From contig JAJQGO010000062.1 in NCBI GenBank assembly GCA_021200415.1, positions 1 through 54,940 of the forward strand: 54,940 bases of DNA. The letters run 5' to 3'. Numbering within the stretch: position 1 is the stretch's first letter; each line of letters begins with the position of its first letter. Of the stretch, positions 50,074-54,940 are shown one piece after another. A model generated the notes under the pieces. That model did no database searches, was not told the origin of the DNA, and worked only from the letters and a program-made list of their open reading frames with translations. The position numbers and the translations under genes are program-made. Origin of the DNA: Ruminococcus sp. GTDB taxonomy: Bacteria; Bacillota; Clostridia; Oscillospirales; Ruminococcaceae.

Positions 50074-51067
50074 ATACATTAAAATAGGAAGCGTGGAAAT
50101 CCCCAGGACAGCAGCTCTTGCTCCGATGGCAGGCGTTGCCGACAGGGCGTATCGGCTTATGTGCAGGAAATTCGGGGCGGCATATGCCGTCAGCGAAATG
50201 GTGTCCGCCAAAGGAATTTGCTACGGCGACAAAAAGACGGCGCAGCTTTGCTCGGTAGCTGACGGTGAGCGCCCAATGGCAGTTCAGCTTTTCGGAGCAG
50301 AGCCTGAATTTATGGCGAAAGCTGTGGAAATTGCCCTGAGATACGAGCCTGATGTAATCGATATAAATATGGGCTGCCCTGTCCCGAAGGTGGTAAATAC
50401 AGGCTCAGGCTCGGCGCTGATGAAAAATACAGACCTTGCCGCGGAGGTGGCAGAGGCAGCTGTAAGGGCGGCGGGAAATGTCCCCGTGACGGTGAAAATC
50501 CGCAGCGGCTGGGACGCCGAACACATAAACGCTCCGAGGCTTGCGAAGGAGCTTGAAAACGTGGGGGCTTCGGCAATTGCGGTACATGGCAGGACGCGTG
50601 AGCAGTTCTACAGCGGCGAGGCTGACTGGGAGATTATTTCGCAGGTGAAGAGCGCAGTGAAAATTCCCGTAATAGGCAGCGGAGATGTGAGCAATCTGGA
50701 ATCCTGTCTGAGGATGTATAATGAAACGGGCTGCGACCTTGTCATGATTGGCAGGGGCAGCTATGGGAATCCCTTTGTTTTCCGCGAGATTGACGCCTGT
50801 TTCAGGGGCGAGCCGTATACGCCTCCCGACGTGGAGGAAAAAATGGCAGTCATGCTTGAGCATATACGGCTGATTCTCAGGCTCAGCGAAAAGCCCGAGG
50901 AGCCTGCGATGCACGAGGCAAGGAAGATTGCGGCGTGGTACATGAACGGATATTACGGTTCGGCGAAATTTCGGGGCAGATGCTATCAGCTTGCTTCTTA
51001 TGCGGAGGCGGAAAATCTTGCGGCGGAATTTATTGAGCTGCAAAAAAGCAGAAATGCCGAAATTTGA
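50066..51067 (+). CDS. dusB: tRNA-dihydrouridine synthase, DusB type
   Basis: Dus enzymes reduce uridines in tRNA using FMN and NADPH. The 333-residue product starts MIEYIKIGSVEIPRTAALAPMAGVAD (in part), with catalytic Cys104 in NMGCPVPKV, VKIRSGW, HGRTREQFYSG, and the FMN-phosphate binding GSGDV and IGRGSYGNPF. The motifs fit the DusB/NifR3 branch common in Firmicutes. ATG 50066 is chosen over a start 12 codons upstream because it gives the family N-terminus and overlaps the gtrA-type stop (ATGATTGA). An AT-rich 278-nt gap follows. Confidence 0.93.
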   Translation: MIEYIKIGSVEIPRTAALAPMAGVADRAYRLMCRKFGAAYAVSEMVSAKGICYGDKKTAQLCSVADGERPMAVQLFGAEPEFMAKAVEIALRYEPDVIDINMGCPVPKVVNTGSGSALMKNTDLAAEVAEAAVRAAGNVPVTVKIRSGWDAEHINAPRLAKELENVGASAIAVHGRTREQFYSGEADWEIISQVKSAVKIPVIGSGDVSNLESCLRMYNETGCDLVMIGRGSYGNPFVFREIDACFRGEPYTPPDVEEKMAVMLEHIRLILRLSEKPEEPAMHEARKIAAWYMNGYYGSAKFRGRCYQLASYAEAENLAAEFIELQKSRNAEI

Positions 51068-51255
51068 CCTGAAATATCCCGAAAAATCAGCTGAATTAAC
51101 AATATATGTTGAAACTGCACAAATATTTGCTGAAAAATTCGTCCATATGCACAAAATTCGTGAACTGGGCTTTGAAACGCTGAAAATGCCTTTATTTCGT
51201 GATTTTTTTGAATTTGTCATCATTTTGACGGTTTTTTTGGCAATATAAAAAGTGT

Positions 51256-51284
51256 TTGCAAATTATGAAAAAATATGGTAGAAT
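51256..51284 (+). promoter_or_regulatory. Promoter of the CapA-like gene
   Basis: TTGCAA (51256-51261) and TAGAAT (51279-51284) are 17 nt apart, about 60 nt before the start codon. The GAAACTGCACAAATA element (51111-51125) is further upstream. Confidence 0.6.
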
Positions 51285-51345
51285 AATAAGGTAGATTGTA
51301 AAATTGGTCGCAACAGGTCAATTGCATTGATATAAAGGAGAAATA

Positions 51346-52608
51346 ATGAAACTTAGAAAAGGACGTGCCTGTGCGGCTCTTGCAATTGCAGTCCTCGTGG
51401 GGGTAGGTCTCTTCCACGGCTGCTCCTCGGATGAGGTGGGAGAAATAAGCTTCACCGATTCGGAAAGCTCCGAACAGGAGGCAACAGCTGAAACCACTGC
51501 CGAGCCGACAACCGAGCCTGTGGCGGAGGACAAAACAATACATATTGTCGCTGCGGGAGATAATCTCGTTCAGACAGCCGTTTATCGTGAGGCGCAGAGC
51601 CATTCCGAGGACGGTACGTCGTATAATTTCCTCCCCCTTTATGAAAATGTGCGCAGTATAATCGAATCGGGCGATATAAGCATTCTCAATCAGGAAACGC
51701 TTATCTGCAACGGGGAATATGAAATCTCCGGCAGCAATTTTAATTTCAATTCGCCGACTGAGCTGGGCGACGATATGATTGACCTCGGGTTCAACGTGTT
51801 CACAATGGCGAATAATCACGTTCTCGACAAGGGCACGGGAGGTCTTGAGGCAACCCTCGATTACTGGGATACACGCTGCGAGCTGAACGATATTGTGGTC
51901 TGCGGAGCGTACCGGAATGAAGCCGATATGGCGAATATACGCACTATGACTGTGGACGGCGTGACCTTCGCTTTTCTGGCGTATACGGAGCATATGAACG
52001 GCTACTCGATACCTTCGGATTCTGAGCTGCGTGTCGTGCTTACGAGCGAAACGGACGTGATTCAGTCGCAGATTCAGGAGGCAAAGGAAATAGCGGACGT
52101 TGTTAAAGTTGCGGCTCATTGGGGCGTTGAGGACGTTCACACGGTTTCCGAGGACAGAGTCCTTCTTGCGCAGGATATGGTTGAATGGGGAGCTGACGTG
52201 ATTATCGGCACTCATACGCATACTGCGGAAACGATGGAATATATTACAAGAAGTGACGGAACACAGGGATTTGTTTTTTACTCCCTTGGCAATTTTATTT
52301 CCGCACAGACGGATAATTTTAATCTTGTGGGAGAAATTGCGGATTTTGATGTCGTGATTGACGGCGAAACAGGCGAGGTCAGACTGGAGGACGTTGGCGT
52401 GATTCCGGTTATAAATCATTATGATGACGGCAGCTTTTCGAATATGAGACTGTATCCTTATTATATGTATACGTCCGAGCTTGCGGACAGCCATGGAGTT
52501 CCGTACGCACCCGCGGGAACGGCAAAAACCTTCAGCATGGAGGTTATTGATACTATTATAGAAGAGAATATTCCCGAGGAATTCAGAAAATTGGAAGCTC
52601 CGGAATAA
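51346..52608 (+). CDS. CapA-family lipoprotein (PGA_cap metallophosphatase fold)
   Basis: The 420-residue product has a lipoprotein signal (VGLFHGCSSD, Cys about residue 26), a Glu/Thr-rich spacer (about 30-62), and a CapA/PGA_cap domain (about 65-390) of the metallophosphatase superfamily: VAAGDNLVQTA, ILNQETLIC, ANNHVLDKG, AHWGVE and GTHTHTAETM hold the expected metal ligands. CapA in Bacillus helps make poly-gamma-glutamate, but the other cap genes are absent, and such orphan proteins are widespread in Clostridia with unknown role in the envelope. It is monocistronic and precedes the sca locus. Confidence 0.9.
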   Translation: MKLRKGRACAALAIAVLVGVGLFHGCSSDEVGEISFTDSESSEQEATAETTAEPTTEPVAEDKTIHIVAAGDNLVQTAVYREAQSHSEDGTSYNFLPLYENVRSIIESGDISILNQETLICNGEYEISGSNFNFNSPTELGDDMIDLGFNVFTMANNHVLDKGTGGLEATLDYWDTRCELNDIVVCGAYRNEADMANIRTMTVDGVTFAFLAYTEHMNGYSIPSDSELRVVLTSETDVIQSQIQEAKEIADVVKVAAHWGVEDVHTVSEDRVLLAQDMVEWGADVIIGTHTHTAETMEYITRSDGTQGFVFYSLGNFISAQTDNFNLVGEIADFDVVIDGETGEVRLEDVGVIPVINHYDDGSFSNMRLYPYYMYTSELADSHGVPYAPAGTAKTFSMEVIDTIIEENIPEEFRKLEAPE

Positions 52609-52674
52609 AATATTAACTTGTTCAGATTTCGTCAATATTAAACTTAAAATAATATTGACGCTGAAAATATAAAG

Positions 52675-52689
52675 TGTGCAAATTGCACA
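52675..52689. promoter_or_regulatory. Operator-like palindrome
   Basis: TGTGCAA and TTGCACA are perfect inverted 7-mers around one A. It lies about 50 nt upstream of the first scaC promoter, as an activator site would. Confidence 0.5.
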
Positions 52690-52737
52690 AAAATCACGAT
52701 TTTGTTTATGTAATCTACCGAAAAGAGCATGAAGCTA

Positions 52738-52766
52738 TTTACTTTTTTTTGGAGCTGAGATATAAT
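52738..52766 (+). promoter_or_regulatory. Distal scaC promoter
   Basis: TTTACT (52738-52743), 17 nt, TATAAT (52761-52766). The leader from here would be about 334 nt. Confidence 0.6.
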
Positions 52767-52948
52767 AAAATCATGAATAAACTTACAGTATGGGCAAGTG
52801 CGTTGTGATGCGCAAGGACATTTGCGTTTAAAGACAGCTCACCGTTTTTCGCAGAGAAAATGACCCGAAAGGGCAGATTTGAAGATCCTTATGGCAAAAA
52901 ATGGCGAAAAAAGTCCTATAAGTTTTGTACAAAAAAGGAAGAAAGCTA

Positions 52949-52977
52949 TTGACTTTATACAAAAATCATTCTATAAT
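52949..52977 (+). promoter_or_regulatory. Proximal scaC promoter
   Basis: TTGACT (52949-52954), 17 nt, TATAAT (52972-52977), nearly full consensus. Transcription would start near 52984, about 123 nt before the start codon. Confidence 0.8.
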
Positions 52978-53106
52978 AATGATAGGCAGTTCGATAGACA
53001 ATTCTTCCGATGCCGCGCTTTACACGGCGTCACATGAGCATGATATAATATAAGGGGCATTTGTTCCTTTGTTATATAACAATTTTAAAGAAGGAGGAAA
53101 AATGAA

Positions 53107-53928
53107 ATGAAGACAAAAAAGGTAGTCATTGGAGCAATGACGGCAGCTTTACTTTCCCTGACCTTCAGCGCTATTCCGGTAACCCTTGCAGCCGGCGAAA
53201 CAGTGCAGATATCCGTTGGCAGCGATGAGGCAACCCCGGGCGGTGAGTTCTCAGTGGATGTAATGCTGACTGATATTCCGTCAGCAGGAATTCAGGCTTG
53301 TGATTTTGCCATTCAGTTTGACAGCAGTCTGATAACTGTAACGTCAGTTTCAGCAGGCGCGCTTACAGAAACCGGCGCAAGCGAGGCTGATCCGACTTCA
53401 TCAATAGTTCCTGTTTTTGACAGCTATGTGATGAACGACGAGGGTTATGTTTGTCTGACATGGTCAACATCTCTGGACGATTCACAGTATTGGCTTCAGG
53501 GAAGCGGTGTTCTTTGCACTGTAACCGGAACGGTTTCCGATAGTGCAGTATCGGGAACAGAGGTTGCTTTGGAGCTTGTTGCATTATCGGATTCGGGCAC
53601 AATCAACGCAGGATATATGAGTGGAACGAGCGCAGTAAGATACGACGTTTCAACAGCTGACGGTGCGATTACAATTGCTTCGGAAGAAACAGATCCAACT
53701 GAAACCGGTACATATTTGTACGGCGATGCAAACCTCGACGGCGAAGTAAATATCACTGACGCAGTTTGCATTCTGAGCTATGTATCCAATACTGAAAAGT
53801 ATCCGCTTGATGCCATCGCATTGGACATCAGCGATGTTAATCAGAGAGGAGACGGACTCAGCAACATGGACGCTCTTGCTGTTCAGAAGCTGATTTCACA
53901 GCAGCTTGCAGCACTTCCGGAATCGTAA
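53107..53928 (+). CDS. scaC: Adaptor scaffoldin, cohesin plus dockerin (ScaC-like)
   Basis: The 273-residue protein has a signal peptide (to about residue 29), one cohesin (about 32-195; QISVGSDEATPGGEFSVDV, ACDFAIQFDSSLITVTSV in part) and a C-terminal dockerin (about 203-268). Dockerin calcium loop 1 is canonical, D207-x-N-x-D211-G to D218. Loop 2, D243-x-N-x-R-G-D249-G to D255, is one residue longer than usual; such odd loops are known in R. flavefaciens dockerins. A single cohesin with a single dockerin is the plan of ScaC, the adaptor that docks on ScaA and swaps the enzymes recruited. Position at the head of a run with another secreted scaffoldin-like gene fits the known scaC-scaA-scaB order. 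Codon use and start (AAGGAGG) are normal. Confidence 0.88.
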   Translation: MKTKKVVIGAMTAALLSLTFSAIPVTLAAGETVQISVGSDEATPGGEFSVDVMLTDIPSAGIQACDFAIQFDSSLITVTSVSAGALTETGASEADPTSSIVPVFDSYVMNDEGYVCLTWSTSLDDSQYWLQGSGVLCTVTGTVSDSAVSGTEVALELVALSDSGTINAGYMSGTSAVRYDVSTADGAITIASEETDPTETGTYLYGDANLDGEVNITDAVCILSYVSNTEKYPLDAIALDISDVNQRGDGLSNMDALAVQKLISQQLAALPES

Positions 53929-54035
53929 TTTATCGCAATCCTTCGGATTATCTTATTTGTCCCCTTTACAAAGGAATATAACCCCCTACTTAATTAATTA
54001 ATGGCATTTATGCCTAAAGAAAGGAATTATTACAG

Positions 54036-54940
54036 ATGAAAAAGTTAATTTCTGCAGTTACTGCAATCTGCATGACTGCAACAATGTTCGCTGCTGCTGT
54101 ACCTGTATCAGTAAATGCTGTTGTTGATACAACAAAGGGCTATTCGCTCCGTACAGTAGACATGGAAACCTGTAACAGCACAGGTAATACATACAGAGTT
54201 ACCGCTGAAGAAATTGCTGCAGGCGATGTCGTTATCCCTTGCGGCCTTTACCTTGAGGAAGAGACAGAAGCAGAGTGCTGCGGTATTCTTGCAACTTTTG
54301 GCATCAGCAATACAAAGTCACAGAACATGACAGATATTCAGATAGACCTTTTAAGCGATATGTCAAGCGACTATTATGATACGGCTAAGTCATATACAAC
54401 ATCAGAGGGTGTAACATTTTCAACAGCATATCTTCCTTCTTTTTCTGCTACTCTTATAAGAGGATCAACTTATTCTCTTAGTAGCATGGGCGGTGCAAGT
54501 GAACAGGACTATAGATTCTTCAGCGCTATTGATGATGATGTAGAAAAGGTAATCGTTTTCAACTGGATTCAGGATGCTGGAAGCGTTTGGCTTGGCGGTA
54601 CATCTGATGAGTACGCAATGTGCTACTTTAATGTAACACTTTCTCAGAACGCTGAGCCCGGTACTTATGTAATCGACTTCTATGACTTCTATAAGGATTT
54701 GGATGATTTTGGTACAAAATATCAGACTTCAAACCAGATTGGTTCATCAACTATAAACTATGAGTACTCATCACTTGTAAGAGATAATCCGTCCGGCGGT
54801 ACTCAGGATGAAGGTACTCTTGAGCTTGAGCCTCTCACAATCATCGTTGAAGGTGACGAGGATGATCCCAGCACAACAACAACTCCTACAACAGACATAG
54901 AATTCTGGTTTGACTATGACAACGGCTGGAACAGTGAAAC
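54036..54940 (+). CDS. Secreted scaffoldin-like protein, 5' part (probably ScaA), runs off the window
   Basis: The gene starts at ATG 54036 with AAAGGA 10 nt upstream, 107 nt after scaC, and is open to the window end (301 codons). A signal peptide (KKLISAVTAICMTATMFAAAVPVSVNA, quoted in part) is followed by a beta-rich module of about 240 residues ending in AEPGTYVIDFYDFY and LEPLTIIVEG, the final-strand pattern of cohesins. A short Asp/Thr linker (DPSTTTTPTT) and the start of another segment follow. The first module is longer than a usual cohesin (about 140 residues) and may be a diverged cohesin or a family-specific N-terminal domain. By order it should be scaA, but scaB cannot be excluded without the rest. 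Codon use is rich in AT-ending codons compared with polA or rimO. Confidence 0.75.
   Translation, partial: MKKLISAVTAICMTATMFAAAVPVSVNAVVDTTKGYSLRTVDMETCNSTGNTYRVTAEEIAAGDVVIPCGLYLEEETEAECCGILATFGISNTKSQNMTDIQIDLLSDMSSDYYDTAKSYTTSEGVTFSTAYLPSFSATLIRGSTYSLSSMGGASEQDYRFFSAIDDDVEKVIVFNWIQDAGSVWLGGTSDEYAMCYFNVTLSQNAEPGTYVIDFYDFYKDLDDFGTKYQTSNQIGSSTINYEYSSLVRDNPSGGTQDEGTLELEPLTIIVEGDEDDPSTTTTPTTDIEFWFDYDNGWNSE

Larger units (their letters stand above)
52609..53106 (+). promoter_or_regulatory. 498-nt regulatory region upstream of scaC
   Basis: There is no ORF of note. In order it holds: the palindrome TGTGCAAATTGCACA (52675-52689); a first promoter, TTTACT-17-TATAAT (52738-52766); a region with hairpins CGCAA/TTGCG (52811-52826) and CCC-GAAA-GGG (52864-52873); a second promoter, TTGACT-17-TATAAT (52949-52977); and AAGGAGG at 53092-53098 before the start. 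It implies RNA leaders of about 334 and 123 nt. Confidence 0.7.

Noticed and set aside
51220..52635. 471-residue ORF antisense to the CapA-like gene
   Set aside because: The plus strand encodes a clear lipoprotein with metallophosphatase motifs; the antisense frame has no motifs.
52773..52948. Possible cyclic di-GMP riboswitch in the scaC leader, suggested by the GAAA-capped stem
   Set aside because: The conserved core of that class could not be found, so only the hairpins are reported.

Overview
The window looks like chromosome from a cellulolytic Ruminococcus (Oscillospiraceae, Clostridia), most like the Ruminococcus flavefaciens group. The reasons are a small cohesin-plus-dockerin adaptor scaffoldin of the ScaC type at the right edge, followed directly by a second secreted scaffoldin-like gene; a GH94 phosphorylase of the cellobiose type; a GTP-dependent PEP carboxykinase; Gram-positive AG-rich Shine-Dalgarno sites; and surface proteins with very long threonine linkers. 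The species is inferred from gene content, not from a marker gene. No rRNA, tRNA, CRISPR array, transposase or prophage gene was seen.

Layout. 1-2 kb: pdxST (vitamin B6). 2-12.4 kb: a divergent pair of surface genes, a Cthe_2159-like carbohydrate-binding lipoprotein (minus) and a giant 2570-residue sortase-anchored adhesin (plus) with choice-of-anchor A, prealbumin-like domains and threonine linkers. 12.4-14.8 kb: CorA-type Mg2+ channel, preceded by a 26-codon proline-ended leader ORF and a terminator-like hairpin, convergent with a CNNM/CorC-type transporter. 14.9-15.05 kb: a long imperfect palindrome. 15.2-19.2 kb: polA-rimI-tsaD. 19.2-23 kb: a three-gene gerA-type spore germination operon, a candidate small RNA and an orphan spoVAC. 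23-27 kb: VanY-type peptidase and GH94 phosphorylase, then a repeat-rich intergenic region.

27.2-39.3 kb is a continuous minus-strand run: citrate synthase, lipoprotein, two-component system, DUF1385 protein, prmC, recA, recX, rimO, pgsA, a DtxR-like regulator, a cysteine-rich DUF6472 protein and a cytidylate-kinase-like protein behind a 43-codon ORF. 39.5-44.6 kb: SpoIID-like protein, birA, CPBP protease, Nudix hydrolase, and the DUF4363/DUF421 pair. 44.7-47.4 kb: three proteins with peptidoglycan-binding or Ig-like modules and no signal peptide. 47.5-52.6 kb: pckG, gtrA-dusB, a CapA-like lipoprotein. 52.6 kb to the end: a long regulatory region with two sigma-A-type promoters, scaC, and the 5' part of the next scaffoldin gene.

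Two themes run through the window. One is fibre attachment and use: surface adhesin, beta-helix binding lipoprotein, scaffoldins and GH94. The other is sporulation-type genes (ger operon, spoVAC, SpoIID-like proteins, leaderless peptidoglycan-binding proteins), which is notable for a lineage not usually described as spore-forming. The most interesting unexplained regulatory signals are the CorA leader, the promoter-hairpin-terminator unit at 22.4-22.5 kb, the tandem 57-bp elements at 27 kb, and the scaC leader.
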